Source of the DNA: Bacillus sp. ISL-37
GTDB taxonomy: Bacteria; Bacillota; Bacilli; Bacillales; Cytobacillaceae
Assembly: GCF_018613315.1 (NCBI RefSeq)
Contig: NZ_JAGGQL010000014.1
Span: 1 to 64,000 of the forward strand
Direction: 5' to 3'
DNA length: 64,000 nt
Shown in pieces: positions 51,757 to 62,205 of the stretch. Position numbers and translations under genes: made by a program. The notes beneath the pieces were generated by a model. That model made no database searches, was not told the DNA's origin, and worked only from the letters and a program-made list of their open reading frames with translations. Position 1 is the stretch's first letter. Each line of letters starts with the position of its first letter.

Positions 51757-52707
51757 TTATTTTTTACATACAATGATTTCGCGTTCGAAGGTCCCTTTCC
51801 TCACGACACAGCGATCAGCAATTTCAAATCCGGCATTTCCGATGATAGAGTCGATTGGTTCAATCGTGACGATGACAACTTTATTAGCGAATTCGTATGT
51901 GCTCTGGAGCATCTCGAGCTGCTCTTCGGGTGTGATTACTGAGCACAGATTGTACGGCATATCAATAATCGCCACGTCATAGCTCCCAGTGACATTGCGG
52001 ATGTCTTTAAACGTCACTTCCGTTGCAAAGCCAAAATGCGCGATGTTCTCCCTTGTTCCAGGCAGTATGAGCGGATTGATATCACTGGCAACAATATCGA
52101 TCCCCATCGACAATGCTTCAACCACTACCGTTCCAATTCCGCAGCATGGGTCGATCGCTTTAACTCCAGCAGGATCAGGAACCGCGATATTGGCGACCGC
52201 TCTTGCGACACGGGTGCTTAATGAAGTTGAGTAGCTATGCGGTTTTTGCTGATGGTTCAGCCAAACCGCTTCACTGCTGTGGTATTCTCCAAATACCCAA
52301 CGCCCATTTATATTCATGATCCCAAACAGCACATCTGGATTCACGAGCTCCGGCTCACCGAGAATTTGCAGTCCCACTTTGCGTTCGATTCGGCGCCTCT
52401 CTTCAAAATCCACCTTTTCAGGTCCAGACACTTTTACATACATCACTTTAAAAGTAGCGGCATTCAATTCTATCTTCTTCACTTGCTCAATTATGTCCTC
52501 CAATTTCTCACCTTCAAGGATGACATCCATACGTCCTCTCATGAACGGACTTCGGCTTGGATCGATTTTCAAAGTGCTCTCCAGGATGCTGGATTCAGTA
52601 TCCTCCCCAAAAAATGAGCGCATCTCCAGTGCGCACAACTCTTTTTCTTCACCTGGAAAAGCGTAATTATATATAAAAAACTTAGGTTCAAAGTTAGTGA
52701 ATTCCAA
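51757..52707 (-). CDS. Trm11-like SAM-dependent RNA methyltransferase
   Basis: The 316-residue protein has an N-terminal THUMP-like part and a C-terminal methyltransferase with AIDPCCGIGTVVVEAL (SAM loop) and the catalytic IIDMPYNL (D-P-P-Y type, here DMPY). Trm11-like enzymes methylate guanosine in tRNA or rRNA. The exact target is unknown. Confidence 0.83.
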   Translation of the reverse strand: MEFTNFEPKFFIYNYAFPGEEKELCALEMRSFFGEDTESSILESTLKIDPSRSPFMRGRMDVILEGEKLEDIIEQVKKIELNAATFKVMYVKVSGPEKVDFEERRRIERKVGLQILGEPELVNPDVLFGIMNINGRWVFGEYHSSEAVWLNHQQKPHSYSTSLSTRVARAVANIAVPDPAGVKAIDPCCGIGTVVVEALSMGIDIVASDINPLILPGTRENIAHFGFATEVTFKDIRNVTGSYDVAIIDMPYNLCSVITPEEQLEMLQSTYEFANKVVIVTIEPIDSIIGNAGFEIADRCVVRKGTFEREIIVCKK

Positions 52708-52780
52708 TCAATTTCAATCCTTCCGCTGTAAAAAACAGCTTTTATCCATTCCATAACATATAACTTTAAAGGTTAAATCG

Positions 52781-52811
52781 AAATAAAAATGACTTACCCC
52801 TTGGGCAAGTC
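52781..52811 (-). terminator. Terminator of the 64-residue gene
   Basis: GACTTGCCC pairs with GGGTAAGTC on the minus strand, then ATTTTTATTT. It overlaps the stop codon. Confidence 0.82.
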
Positions 52812-52988
52812 AAGTGCTTGGTATGCGTGCTGATATTTTCCGCCCTCAGCTACTTCAGAATGATACAAAGCCTTAAGGGCATAGCTTTTCTCCAGATCAT
52901 GTTCTTTTATCAAACTGGATAAGCGCGTTTGCAGTTCTGGGTTATCCTTAATCAATTGTTTCATTTGAGATTTTACAAACTTCATCAA
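52794..52988 (-). CDS. Small helical protein of unknown function
   Basis: The 64-residue, charged, helical protein (KSQMKQLIKDNPELQTRLSS, YALKALYHSEVAEGG) has its own terminator. No family was recognised. Confidence 0.62.
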   Translation of the reverse strand: MMKFVKSQMKQLIKDNPELQTRLSSLIKEHDLEKSYALKALYHSEVAEGGKYQHAYQALDLPKG

Positions 52989-53070
52989 TTTTTACCTTTA
53001 CCCTTCGAAATCTTATAGTCCCGCTAAGTATAGCATGAACAAGTCTATAGCCGTTCATAACTTTTTTTAA

Positions 53071-53940
53071 TCAATCCGGCTCTACATGTACATGGACGTC
53101 ATATATATCATATTCTTGCATGAGCTTATCTTCGACCCTCGTCGAGATATCATGAGCGGTGCTGATGTCGAGGGTAGGTTTCACAGTGATGACGCAATCA
53201 ACGACAATATTGTTGCCGTAGCTTCGTGCCTTTAAATCTTTAATTCCCTTGACACCAGGAATATTACAGATGGTTTCGTTATATTCTTTAATGAGGTCTA
53301 CATCAAAGCCGTCTGTCAGCTGGTGGGATGCTTCCCGGAAGATGTCCCAGCCTGTTTTTAGAATTAGTCCGCCAACGATGAATGCAGTTACTGGGTCGAG
53401 CCACGGCAAACCAAATTGGGAGCCGATGATGCCAACAGCAGTACCGATACTCACCCACGAATCGGACAGGTTATCTTTAGCCGCGGCCATGACCGAATGG
53501 CTTTTTATTTTGCGTGCGAGGTTCCGGTTATAACGATACACAAAATACATAATCAATGCAGAAAATAATCCTGTCCAGGCTGCAATAAGATCTGGTGCTT
53601 CGGCAGTTCCTTCAAAAAATGATGTGAAGGCGCTGGTTAAAACCTGGAAACCGACAACAATGATGATGAAAGATGCCACCATCGAAGCGACCATTTCCGA
53701 TTTCCAATGGCCATAAAGGTGGTCATCATCCGCAGGTTTTTGCGATAACCTCAACCCGATCAAAACAGACAACGACGCTAAAATATCGGTCGTATTGTTC
53801 AAGCCATCTGCCTTCAATGCTTCGGAATCGCTGATGTAACCTACAGAAAGTTTTAAGGCAGAAAGAATTATATAAGCGAGGATACTGATCATCGCCCCGC
53901 GTTCACCTAGTTTCAAATTGGAATAACGTTGTTCATTCAT
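53071..53940 (-). CDS. Cation diffusion facilitator (MneP/MneS-like)
   Basis: The 289-residue CDF transporter has six membrane helices, ADGLNNTTD and DDDHLYGHWKSE metal motifs, and a C-terminal cytoplasmic domain with histidines (YDIYDVHVHVEPD). ATG 53940 is 7 nt after GGAGG. The N-D/D-D type site suggests Mn2+ export as in B. subtilis MneP/MneS (inference). Confidence 0.87.
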   Translation of the reverse strand: MNEQRYSNLKLGERGAMISILAYIILSALKLSVGYISDSEALKADGLNNTTDILASLSVLIGLRLSQKPADDDHLYGHWKSEMVASMVASFIIIVVGFQVLTSAFTSFFEGTAEAPDLIAAWTGLFSALIMYFVYRYNRNLARKIKSHSVMAAAKDNLSDSWVSIGTAVGIIGSQFGLPWLDPVTAFIVGGLILKTGWDIFREASHQLTDGFDVDLIKEYNETICNIPGVKGIKDLKARSYGNNIVVDCVITVKPTLDISTAHDISTRVEDKLMQEYDIYDVHVHVEPD

Positions 53941-54210
53941 GGACTGGCCTCCATTCAACTGCTAGAACATTTTAACAATCAAAGAGCAAGTGAGTCTATA
54001 GCAACCTTTTTACCCTTGTCCATTTTATTGACAGGGTTGCAAAAAAGTTTCCCAGGGTAAAAAAAGAAATAGAAGTAATTACCAGAAACTTTTCCGTGGT
54101 TAAATACGTACTAATAAATATCGGAAAATTACGCGATTACAGGTACAGCTACAAATCTATTTTCATTTGTGGTAAAATGTAAACTTCAGTAGATTCCTAG
54201 GAGGGATTGC

Positions 54211-56067
54211 ATGGGGACAAAAAAGAACATGTCCATAAGTTTCGTATTGATTGCCATTGTCCTATTATGGCTTAAAACCTACACCGTTTATAAATTTAAT
54301 TTTGATATAGATATTGAAAATAAAATGCAGGAATTCATCCTGTTCATTAATCCTTTGAGCTTCCTCATGATTGTCCTGGGCCTCGGGATTTTCATGGCTG
54401 GAAGAAAGCAGAAAATTTTCGTTGTAGCGACGAGCTTTATCACATCCTTTATTCTTTACGCAAATGTTGTTTACTATAAGGAGTTCAGTGATTTCATCAC
54501 GATTCCGTTATTGACGCAGACAAGCAATATGGGCGATTTAAAGAGCAGTGTCGGCGAATTGATCAGCTGGACTGACATCCTTTATTTTGCAGATGCCCTT
54601 TTGATCCTGGCTTTAGCTATGGTAAAAACACCTAAAGTCTCTTTTAAAAAGTATAAGAGCGTTTATGCTGCTGCCTTTTACTTCAGCGCAATCGGCCTGG
54701 CATTTTTCAACCTCGGACTTTCTGAATCCGAACGTCCTGAATTGCTGACTCGTACGTTTGACCGGGAAATCCTTGTTAAGAATATCGGAACGTACAATCA
54801 CCATATTTACGATGCGTACCTGCAAACCAAGACAACTGCACAAAGAGCCCTGGCAGATGGCAACCAATTGACTGAAATCGAGAACTATACACGAGCTCAA
54901 TACACTGCTCCATCGAAAGAAATGTTTGGCGCAGCAAAGGGCAAGAATATCATTGTCATTTCAATGGAATCTACCCAGAACTTTGTCATTGGCCAGAAAG
55001 TAAATGGCCAGGAAATCACGCCATTTTTGAATGAGTTCATTAAAGACAGCTATTACTTTGATAATTTTTACCATCAGACGGCACAGGGTAAAACGTCTGA
55101 TTCCGAGTTCCTATTGGAAAACTCTTTATACCCGCTCGGCCGCGGTGCTGTATTCTTTACCCACTCAGGGAATGAGTATATGTCACTTGCTGAAAGGCTG
55201 AAGGAAAATGACTATTACACAGCGAAGCTTCATGCTAACAACAAGAGCTTCTGGAATCGTGACGTAATGTACAATAATTTTGGCTATGACCGTTTTTACT
55301 CATTGCCGGATTATGAAGTGAACGAAGAAAACTCTGTTGGCTGGGGCATGAAGGATGTGGATTTCTTTGATCAGTCCATTCAACAGTTAAAAGAAATGCC
55401 AAAGCCGTTCTTTGCGAAGTACATCACGCTGACAAACCACTTCCCATTTGAACTGGATGAAGAGGACAAATTCATCGATGAGTTTGATTCAAATAGCGGG
55501 ACCTTGAACCGCTACTTCCCAACCGTCCGTTATACGGACGAAGCGTTGAAGCTATTCATCGAGGACTTGAAAGCTGAAGGACTTTACGAAGATTCAATCA
55601 TCGTAATCTACGGTGATCACTACGGTATTTCCGAGAACCATAACAAGGCTATGTCCCAGTACCTCGGAAAAGAAATCACGCCATTTGTTTCAACACAATT
55701 GCAGCGTGTACCAATGATTGTCCATATCCCTGGACATGAAGGCAAAACGATTTCAACTGTATCTGGACAGATCGATCTTCGTCCGACATTGTTGAATCTT
55801 GCTGGAATTGATACAAAACAGGACATCCAATTTGGAGAAGACCTCTTTTCCGAAAATCAGGATAACTTTGTTGTCCTAAGAGACGGCAGCTTCATTACCG
55901 AAGATGTAGTCTACACAAAAGGTGTCTGCTACGATAAGGCCACAGGGGAGCCGACAGACGGTGCAAGCTGTGAACCATACATCGAGCATGCCAAAAACGA
56001 ACTGAGCTACTCTGACCAGATTATTTATGGTGACTTGCTTCGCTTTTATGGAAAAGATGAACAATAA
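54211..56067 (+). CDS. ltaS: Lipoteichoic acid synthase
   Basis: The 618-residue protein has five N-terminal membrane helices (1-170) and an extracellular sulfatase-fold domain. [10 protein letters not shown], the catalytic Thr in [10 protein letters not shown] and [12 protein letters not shown] mark the metal-binding active site. It polymerises glycerol phosphate from phosphatidylglycerol. GGAGGG precedes the ATG. B. subtilis has four paralogs, so this may be LtaS, YqgS or YfnI. Confidence 0.92.
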   Translation: MGTKKNMSISFVLIAIVLLWLKTYTVYKFNFDIDIENKMQEFILFINPLSFLMIVLGLGIFMAGRKQKIFVVATSFITSFILYANVVYYKEFSDFITIPLLTQTSNMGDLKSSVGELISWTDILYFADALLILALAMVKTPKVSFKKYKSVYAAAFYFSAIGLAFFNLGLSESERPELLTRTFDREILVKNIGTYNHHIYDAYLQTKTTAQRALADGNQLTEIENYTRAQYTAPSKEMFGAAKGKNIIVISMESTQNFVIGQKVNGQEITPFLNEFIKDSYYFDNFYHQTAQGKTSDSEFLLENSLYPLGRGAVFFTHSGNEYMSLAERLKENDYYTAKLHANNKSFWNRDVMYNNFGYDRFYSLPDYEVNEENSVGWGMKDVDFFDQSIQQLKEMPKPFFAKYITLTNHFPFELDEEDKFIDEFDSNSGTLNRYFPTVRYTDEALKLFIEDLKAEGLYEDSIIVIYGDHYGISENHNKAMSQYLGKEITPFVSTQLQRVPMIVHIPGHEGKTISTVSGQIDLRPTLLNLAGIDTKQDIQFGEDLFSENQDNFVVLRDGSFITEDVVYTKGVCYDKATGEPTDGASCEPYIEHAKNELSYSDQIIYGDLLRFYGKDEQ

Positions 56068-56072
56068 GACAA

Positions 56073-56110
56073 AGACACACTGAACAATAATGTTCGGTGT
56101 GTCTTTTTGT
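56073..56110 (+). terminator. Terminator of ltaS
   Basis: GACACAC-T-GAACA pairs with TGTTC-G-GTGTGTC, then T5GTTT. Confidence 0.9.
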
Positions 56111-56123
56111 TTTACCCCCTTAT

Positions 56124-56543
56124 TTATTTCACAATCATTACTGGACAATTGGCTCTTTTGGCCACTTTATGGCTTACGCTTCCGAGCATGAATTCCTGGA
56201 GTCCGTTCAAGCCTCTGCTTCCGATCACAACGAGGTCAAAGTTATTTTTGTTAGTGTAATCGACGACTGATGGGCCAGGTTCCCCATGAAGGATTTTTAT
56301 CTCGAATCTGATTCCAGAATCTCTTGCTTTCTGCTCAATATCCTTCAAACGCTCCTTGCGTTTATCATTGATGTCTGCCGAGTTCCAATTGCTAAGCACA
56401 TCAGACTTGGAGCTGCCTCCATCGACCGCATACACAATCTCCATTTTGGCATCTCCCTGGCATTTCGCAATCATAATCGCATGGTCTGCTGCACGAATAG
56501 AATGTTCAGAGCCATCTGCAGCCAGGAGTATTTTTTGATACAT
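56124..56543 (-). CDS. Universal stress protein, UspA family
   Basis: The 139-residue protein has the UspA fold with the ATP-binding signature VIGSRGLNGLQEFMLGSVSHKVAKRANCPV. ATG 56543 is about 6 nt after GAGGTG. It lies 16 bp after the SulP gene, a common pairing that suggests regulation of the transporter or bicarbonate/sulfate stress. Confidence 0.9.
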   Translation of the reverse strand: MYQKILLAADGSEHSIRAADHAIMIAKCQGDAKMEIVYAVDGGSSKSDVLSNWNSADINDKRKERLKDIEQKARDSGIRFEIKILHGEPGPSVVDYTNKNNFDLVVIGSRGLNGLQEFMLGSVSHKVAKRANCPVMIVK

Positions 56544-56559
56544 ATTCATCACCTCTTCA

Positions 56560-58008
56560 TTAATGCGAACCTAATTTATTGGCAAGCTTTTCAGCTAAAT
56601 CTGAGCTTTCCTGATTCATGCCCGTGACAACAACCTTCTTGCCAGTCTCTTCGAATTTGCTGACGATTTTCTCGACTGCAGCAACTGCAGAATCATCCCA
56701 AAGATGAGTCTTCCGCAAATCCAACTCAATGAATTCTACATCTTCTTTGTAATCGAATTCCTTTTGGAGTTCAGTAACAGAAGCGAAAAACAGCTGTCCT
56801 TTAAGTTTGTAAGTCCGGCGATTGCCAACGACGGAGCTCTTGACCTCCACTTTTGATATCTTCGAAACGAAGAAAATTGCACTCAACAGGATTCCCGTGA
56901 ACACTCCAATGGCAAGATTATGCGTAAAAATTACCGTCAATACTGTAACAACCATCACAATAGCATCTGTTCTTGGCAATAGATGAAGTGTCCTGATCGA
57001 AGACCAGTCAAAAGTACTGATCGAAACCATAATCATCACCCCGGCAAGAGTGGCCATCGGGATTTGGACGACAATATCACCTAACAGGACGATCAACAGC
57101 ATCAAGAAAACACCGGCAACGAGGGCCGATAACCTTTTCCTGCCGCCAGATTTTACATTTATGACCGATTGGCCAATCATTGCGCAGCCAGCCATCCCGC
57201 CAAAAAAGCCGGTTACGATATTGGCAATCCCCTGCCCCTTGCTTTCGGTGTTCTTATCGCTTTCTGAGTCCGTCATGTCGTCGACAATCGTGGCAGTCAG
57301 CAGTGACTCCAACAAACCAACTACGGCAAGCGCCAATGAGTAGGGCAGTAAAATCAGCAGCGTTTCAAGTGTCAAAGGAATATCCGGAAGCAAAAAAACA
57401 GGCAGCGTCCTCGTCAATGTGCCCATATCCCCTACCGTCCTGACGTCCACGCCCATAATGATTACTATGGAGGTCACAACGACAATCGCGACTAAAGTGG
57501 ATGGCACAGCCTTCGTTATGTAAGGAAGCAAATAAATAATCAGCAGTGTCAAACCTGCCAATGCATATACATGCCAGGTCGCGTTTTCAAAATTGTCGAG
57601 CTGCGACATAAAAATCAGGATGGCAAGTGCATTCACAAATCCCACCATGACAGATCGCGGAATGAATTTCATATATCTAGAAAGCTTAAAAACACCGAAC
57701 AGAATTTGAATGATACCCGTTAAAATAGTGGCAGCCAATAAATATTCAATCCCATAATCTGCGACCAAATCAATAAACAATAAGGCCATTGCTCCCGTTG
57801 CAGCCGAAATCATCCCTGGCCTGCCGCCAACAAAAGCAATCACAACGGATATGGTAAAAGAAGCATACAATCCAACCATCGGATCGACGCCTGCGATGAT
57901 TGAAAAGGCGATTGCCTCCGGAATCAGTGCTATGGCAACAACTAGCCCGGAAAGAATATCACCTTTAATATTTCCAAACCAAGAGTGTAGATAACTTTGA
58001 TTTTCCAA
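56560..58008 (-). CDS. SulP-family anion permease with STAS domain
   Basis: The 482-residue protein has about 11-12 membrane helices with [19 protein letters not shown] and a short C-terminal STAS domain (from about 395). SulP members carry sulfate, bicarbonate or related oxyanions. The substrate is not defined by sequence. Selenate can ride such carriers, but no link is shown. Confidence 0.9.
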   Translation of the reverse strand: MENQSYLHSWFGNIKGDILSGLVVAIALIPEAIAFSIIAGVDPMVGLYASFTISVVIAFVGGRPGMISAATGAMALLFIDLVADYGIEYLLAATILTGIIQILFGVFKLSRYMKFIPRSVMVGFVNALAILIFMSQLDNFENATWHVYALAGLTLLIIYLLPYITKAVPSTLVAIVVVTSIVIIMGVDVRTVGDMGTLTRTLPVFLLPDIPLTLETLLILLPYSLALAVVGLLESLLTATIVDDMTDSESDKNTESKGQGIANIVTGFFGGMAGCAMIGQSVINVKSGGRKRLSALVAGVFLMLLIVLLGDIVVQIPMATLAGVMIMVSISTFDWSSIRTLHLLPRTDAIVMVVTVLTVIFTHNLAIGVFTGILLSAIFFVSKISKVEVKSSVVGNRRTYKLKGQLFFASVTELQKEFDYKEDVEFIELDLRKTHLWDDSAVAAVEKIVSKFEETGKKVVVTGMNQESSDLAEKLANKLGSH

Positions 58009-58054
58009 TGCCGCTCCTCCTTTATGACCTTATTGTGTGTAAAATGAACAAATA

Positions 58055-58079
58055 AAAAACGCCCCATAAAGGAGCGTTC
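58055..58079 (-). terminator. Terminator of the RNase J gene
   Basis: AACGCTCC pairs with GGGGCGTT on the minus strand, then T6. Confidence 0.88.
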
Positions 58080-58084
58080 TCGAA

Positions 58085-59749
58085 TTAGACTTCCATAATA
58101 ATCGGCAAAATCATTGGCCTTCTGCCAGTCTGGCTGTACAGGAACGGATTGACGACGTCGATGACAGCCTTTTTGATGCTCGACCAGTCCTTCGTGCCGC
58201 CCGCCAGTTCTGTTACAATTTTATCCTTGATCAATTCTTCAACATTTTTCATCAGGTCGCCAGATTCCCTGACGTAAACGAATCCTCTTGTCACGACTGT
58301 CGGCTTGTTGACAAGCTGTTTCTTATCGCGATCGATCATCATCGTGACGATTACCAGTCCATCCTGGGACAGGACTCTTCTGTCTTTTAACACGATATGT
58401 CCAATATCACCGATGCCGCTGCCGTCAACATATACTGGCTGCGCTGGTACTTTTCCGGTAACCTGTCCGCCTTCAGCAGATAGTTCAAGGACATCTCCAT
58501 TATCTAAAATAAAGCAGTTTTCAGCCGGGATTCCGCATTGCTCCGCGAGTTTTACGTGCTGGTTAAGCATGCGGTACTCACCGTGAATTGGAATAAAGAA
58601 TTCCGGATTCAACAGCTTGATCATCAGCTTTTGTTCTTCCTGCTTTCCATGACCTGAAGTATGGACTTCGCTGATTTTATGATGGATGATTTCTGCGCCA
58701 ATACGGTGCAGCTTATCAATCACGCGGTTTACGCTGATCGTATTGCCCGGGATTGGCGAAGAAGAAAATACAATCGTATCTCCAGGAATGACGGAAATTT
58801 GTCTATGTGTGCCATTCGCGATTCTCGCAAGCGCCGCCATCGGTTCACCCTGGCTTCCCGTACAGATGATGGTCATCTCATTGCTGGGAACCTTCCCAAT
58901 TTCATTGACACTCACGAACGCTTCATCAGGTGCAGAAATATAACCCAATCTGCGTCCAATTTCAAACGTCTTTTCCATACTGCGGCCAACGATGGCCATT
59001 TTCCGGTTATACTTTAGTGATGATTTCACCACCTGCTGGATCCTGTCAATGTTCGATGCAAACGTCGCGAATATAACGCGGCCATCCACCGTCTGAAAAA
59101 TATCTTCGATTGCTTCGCCTACACGTTTTTCTGATACCGAGAAACCTGGCACTTCACTGTTCGTACTGTCTGATAAAAGGCACAGCACTCCCTCACTGCT
59201 GATTTCAGCGATTTTCTGGAAATCAGTGCCGGCACCAACCGGCGTCAGGTCAAATTTGAAGTCACCTGTGTGGACAATGTTCCCTTCCGGAGTCGTCACC
59301 ACAACACCAAATGAATCCGCGATACTGTGCGTCGTCCTGAAAAAACGCACCTTGATATTCTGGAATTCGACGACTGTATCATTGTTGATTTGGTGGAATT
59401 TAACGCCTTTGATTTTGTGCTCCAGCAACTTGGACTTGATAAGTTCAACCGCGAAATCACCGCCATAAATCGGCGCTTTTACATCCTTCAGCAAAAATGG
59501 CAACCCGCCGATGTGGTCCTCGTGACCATGCGTCACGAAAATCCCTACCAGCTTGTCCTGGTTTTGCTTCAAATAAGTATAATCCGCAAGCACATAATCA
59601 ATCCCGAACAATTCATTATCCGGAAACTTGATTCCGCAGTCCACTAACACCATTTCATTCTTGTATTCGATTACATACGTATTTTTTCCGATCTCACCAA
59701 GACCGCCTAAAGCGAAAATCTTAAGATCTTTTTTCAATTTCGTTTCCAT
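58085..59749 (-). CDS. Ribonuclease J1-type
   Basis: The 554-residue protein has the metallo-beta-lactamase motif THGHEDHIGG, the beta-CASP domain (STNSEVPGFS, SGHGKQEEQK) and the RNase J C-terminal domain. Catalytic His and Asp are intact, so it resembles J1 rather than the degenerate J2. It processes RNA 5' to 3' and endonucleolytically. In B. subtilis rnjA follows rpoY (ykzG). No rpoY is upstream here, so this may be an additional copy. Confidence 0.9.
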   Translation of the reverse strand: METKLKKDLKIFALGGLGEIGKNTYVIEYKNEMVLVDCGIKFPDNELFGIDYVLADYTYLKQNQDKLVGIFVTHGHEDHIGGLPFLLKDVKAPIYGGDFAVELIKSKLLEHKIKGVKFHQINNDTVVEFQNIKVRFFRTTHSIADSFGVVVTTPEGNIVHTGDFKFDLTPVGAGTDFQKIAEISSEGVLCLLSDSTNSEVPGFSVSEKRVGEAIEDIFQTVDGRVIFATFASNIDRIQQVVKSSLKYNRKMAIVGRSMEKTFEIGRRLGYISAPDEAFVSVNEIGKVPSNEMTIICTGSQGEPMAALARIANGTHRQISVIPGDTIVFSSSPIPGNTISVNRVIDKLHRIGAEIIHHKISEVHTSGHGKQEEQKLMIKLLNPEFFIPIHGEYRMLNQHVKLAEQCGIPAENCFILDNGDVLELSAEGGQVTGKVPAQPVYVDGSGIGDIGHIVLKDRRVLSQDGLVIVTMMIDRDKKQLVNKPTVVTRGFVYVRESGDLMKNVEELIKDKIVTELAGGTKDWSSIKKAVIDVVNPFLYSQTGRRPMILPIIMEV

Positions 59750-59988
59750 AGTTCAACTCCTGTTTCTTTGTACAAAATATATTTATTAATTCCCATGGGA
59801 ATCATAGTCTAAAAAGAATAGTGAAGAAATTGGTTGGAGAAATTAGGGGTTTGAAGTTCTTAAAATATACCATAAAATAAGCGTTACAACAAATAATGCT
59901 ATCCCTTTTAGCATTGAGACGAGTATTTAAGGGGGAAAGTTACTGAGACGGATAAATTTTCCGTCCTGAGGATTCTAATTATTATTTG
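59750..59988. other. Intergenic upstream of RNase J, no gene seen
   Basis: AT-rich promoter region of the RNase J gene. No open frame or RNA structure is convincing. The 52-bp array begins at 59989. Confidence 0.45.
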
Positions 59989-60256
59989 GGGTAATCCGAT
60001 TGTTCTGCTTTTACCGTTTTCGCTCCTTTCCCTCTTTTTCGGGTAATGCAACGGCTCTGCTTTTACCGTTTTTCCTCCTTTCACTTCTTTTCGGGTAATG
60101 CAACGGCTCTGCTTTTACCGTTTTTCCTCCTTTCACTCTTTTTCGGGTAATGCAACGGCTCTGCTTTTACCGTATTCGCTCCTTTTACTCTTTTTCGGGT
60201 AATGCAACGGCTCTGCTTTTACCGTTTTTCTTCTTTTGTTTCTTTATTGGGTAAAG
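59989..60256. repeat. 52-bp tandem array, five units
   Basis: GGGTAAT/GGGTAAA starts at 59989, 60041, 60093, 60145, 60197 and 60249, an exact 52-bp period. Each unit has GCAACGGCTCTGCTTTTACC-like sequence. It is unrelated to the other two 52-bp arrays. Confidence 0.92.
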
Positions 60257-60352
60257 CAGCGCATAAAGACTCTTTCTGCGTGACATTTTGTCGGTGGTTC
60301 ACTTCATTCGGGCTTATAAAATATTTCTTACACACACTACCTCCCATACATC

Positions 60353-60387
60353 AAAAAACACCGCCATCATATCAAATGATTGCGGTG
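60353..60387 (-). terminator. Terminator of the chemoreceptor gene
   Basis: CACCGC-ATCAT pairs with ATGAT-GCGGTG on the minus strand, then T6. Confidence 0.85.
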
Positions 60388-60401
60388 CCCGTGCGTGGTC
60401 C

Positions 60402-61322
60402 TTACAATATGTCCTTGAACGTCTTTGCCTGCTGGTCCAATTCGTGGGCGGCACTTCCGATTTCTTTGAAGGCGGTTACTGCTTGTTCATTGAGTTTCTG
60501 GTTGTTTGTGATCCCATTTTGCGAACGCTGGGTGGCTTCGTTTATTTTGGTGATTTCGCCTGCGATTCCTACGATGTGTTCATTGACTTCCTGGATCGAA
60601 TCCTGAACACGTGTTGCGAGCTTCCTCACTTCTCCAGCAACGACATTAAAACCTCTTCCGTGTTCTCCGGCTCTTGCCGCTTCGATGGCTGCGTTTAGGG
60701 CAAGCAGGTTGGTTTGTGCGGCAATTTCGCGAATGGTCTGGACGATGCTGCCGATTGATTTGGCCTGTGATTTTAGTGTTTCTAGGATCTCGAGGTTTTC
60801 TTTTGATTCCTCTGCTAGCCTAATGGCCGCTGTGGATGCCTCTTCACTTCTCGCAATGCCCATTTCTGCGCGTTCGCTCAGATTTTCAGACATCAGCTGA
60901 AGCTGCTCGGCCAGTCTGGTCGTATTCAACTCGCGCTGTGTTATGTCCGTGGCCACTTTTACCACACCCGCAACTCTTCCTAAAGAATCGTAAACCGGTG
61001 TATAGGTAGCCTCCAGCCAGAGCAGTTTCCCTCTTTTCGTGACTCGCTGGATTTTTTCCTGAAAGCTTTTGCCATTGCGAAGGTTTCTCCATAACTCTGC
61101 GTATTCCCTGCTCGCTGCAAACTCTGCTGAACAAAACTGTTTATGCAAAAGTCCTGGCATTTCTTCCACTCGATAGCCCATTGTCATCGCAAAATTTTCA
61201 TTCGCCCAAAGCACTTTCCCATTGGGGTCAAACTCGATCATCGCCAGTGACCTTTCAATGGCTGCCAGGACGGCGTCTTCTTCAAAAACCTGCGTGCTCT
61301 TCTTTTCCATTCTAATCTGCAT
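60402..61322 (-). CDS. Soluble PAS-domain methyl-accepting chemotaxis protein
   Basis: The 306-residue protein has a PAS/PAC domain (about 15-130; [26 protein letters not shown]) and a short signalling domain with the hairpin tip [20 protein letters not shown]. No membrane helix is present, so it senses a cytoplasmic signal. The signalling domain is shorter than in full receptors. Confidence 0.9.
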   Translation of the reverse strand: MQIRMEKKSTQVFEEDAVLAAIERSLAMIEFDPNGKVLWANENFAMTMGYRVEEMPGLLHKQFCSAEFAASREYAELWRNLRNGKSFQEKIQRVTKRGKLLWLEATYTPVYDSLGRVAGVVKVATDITQRELNTTRLAEQLQLMSENLSERAEMGIARSEEASTAAIRLAEESKENLEILETLKSQAKSIGSIVQTIREIAAQTNLLALNAAIEAARAGEHGRGFNVVAGEVRKLATRVQDSIQEVNEHIVGIAGEITKINEATQRSQNGITNNQKLNEQAVTAFKEIGSAAHELDQQAKTFKDIL

Positions 61323-61482
61323 GTTGTCTCCTCATCGTCATTTGATATGTATCTTTGTTACTATCGTACTAGCCTTGATACTCTTCGACAATTTTGAGTA
61401 TGCTCTGGACAATTGCTCCATAGAAAACACCAAACGTCTCATGTTAAGATAATTGGTAATCTAATTGAAGGATGGGATTATT

Positions 61483-62031
61483 TTGGATCAAAAAATCTTG
61501 CCCGCATCTTCGAACATGAAAGAGTTTGAGCAGTTTCTTGAAAGCCCTTTTGAAATCGGAGTCATGCTGGAAGTGCATATCGCTCAATTGAAAAATATCA
61601 ATGCGATGGCCAAACAGTATGGCAAAAAAATGATTTATCATGTTGATATGATCCAGGGGCTGAAAAGTGATGATTATTCGACCGAATATCTTTGCCAAGA
61701 GTACAAGCCATACGGCCTGATTTCAACGAAGGCGAGTGTCATTTTAAAAGCCAAGCAAAAAGGCGTGCTGGCTGTGCAAAGGGTATTCCTTATAGACTCC
61801 CATGCACTCGAAAAAAGCTATAAACTCATTGAAAAAACTCGCCCTGATTATATTGAAGTTTTACCGGGGGCGATGCCCTGGATGATCAAGGAAGTCAAGG
61901 AACGAGTGAACATCCCGATTTTCGCAGGCGGCCTGATTAGAACCTCTGAAGAAGTTAAAAATGCACTGGATGCTGGTGCTTCTGCCATCACCACTTCTAA
62001 AAGGGACTTGTGGGAAATTATTGAAATATAA
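61483..62031 (+). CDS. glpP: Glycerol-3-phosphate-responsive antiterminator GlpP
   Basis: The 182-residue protein matches GlpP (KILPASSNMKEFEQFLESPF, GLISTKASVILKAKQKG, PDYIEVLPGAMP, AGGLIRTSEEV). TTG 61483 is 7 nt after AAGGATGG. An upstream TTG at 61465 overlaps that ribosome site. With glycerol-3-phosphate GlpP binds glp leaders and lets transcription pass terminators such as those at 62103 and 63656. Confidence 0.92.
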   Translation: MDQKILPASSNMKEFEQFLESPFEIGVMLEVHIAQLKNINAMAKQYGKKMIYHVDMIQGLKSDDYSTEYLCQEYKPYGLISTKASVILKAKQKGVLAVQRVFLIDSHALEKSYKLIEKTRPDYIEVLPGAMPWMIKEVKERVNIPIFAGGLIRTSEEVKNALDAGASAITTSKRDLWEIIEI

Positions 62032-62039
62032 CTTTTTCA

Positions 62040-62068
62040 TTGACATCGCTTTCATCTCAAGATAGTAT
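62040..62068 (+). promoter_or_regulatory. Promoter of glpT
   Basis: TTGACA (62040-62045) and TAGTAT (62063-62068) are 17 bp apart. Confidence 0.72.
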
Positions 62069-62102
62069 AGGTTTACAAGTTAACTATGGTGGAGATATGG
62101 AG

Positions 62103-62158
62103 ACCCATGCTTTATGCCCTCTTTTTTGAAAAGAGGCGCTATTTAGCATGGGTTTTTT
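62103..62158 (+). promoter_or_regulatory. GlpP-dependent leader terminator of glpT
   Basis: ACCCATGCT pairs with AGCATGGGT around an inner CTCTTTT/AAAAGAG stem, then T6. It follows a GGAGATATGGAGA motif similar to that before the glpD leader hairpin. Confidence 0.82.
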
Positions 62159-62205
62159 CGTGCTTTCTGCTAATACTAACAAATAATTTTAAGGAGGACT
62201 TATAC

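Noticed and set aside
60202-60698. Two plus-strand frames of about 135 codons
   Set aside because: They lie across the 52-bp array and antisense to the chemoreceptor gene.
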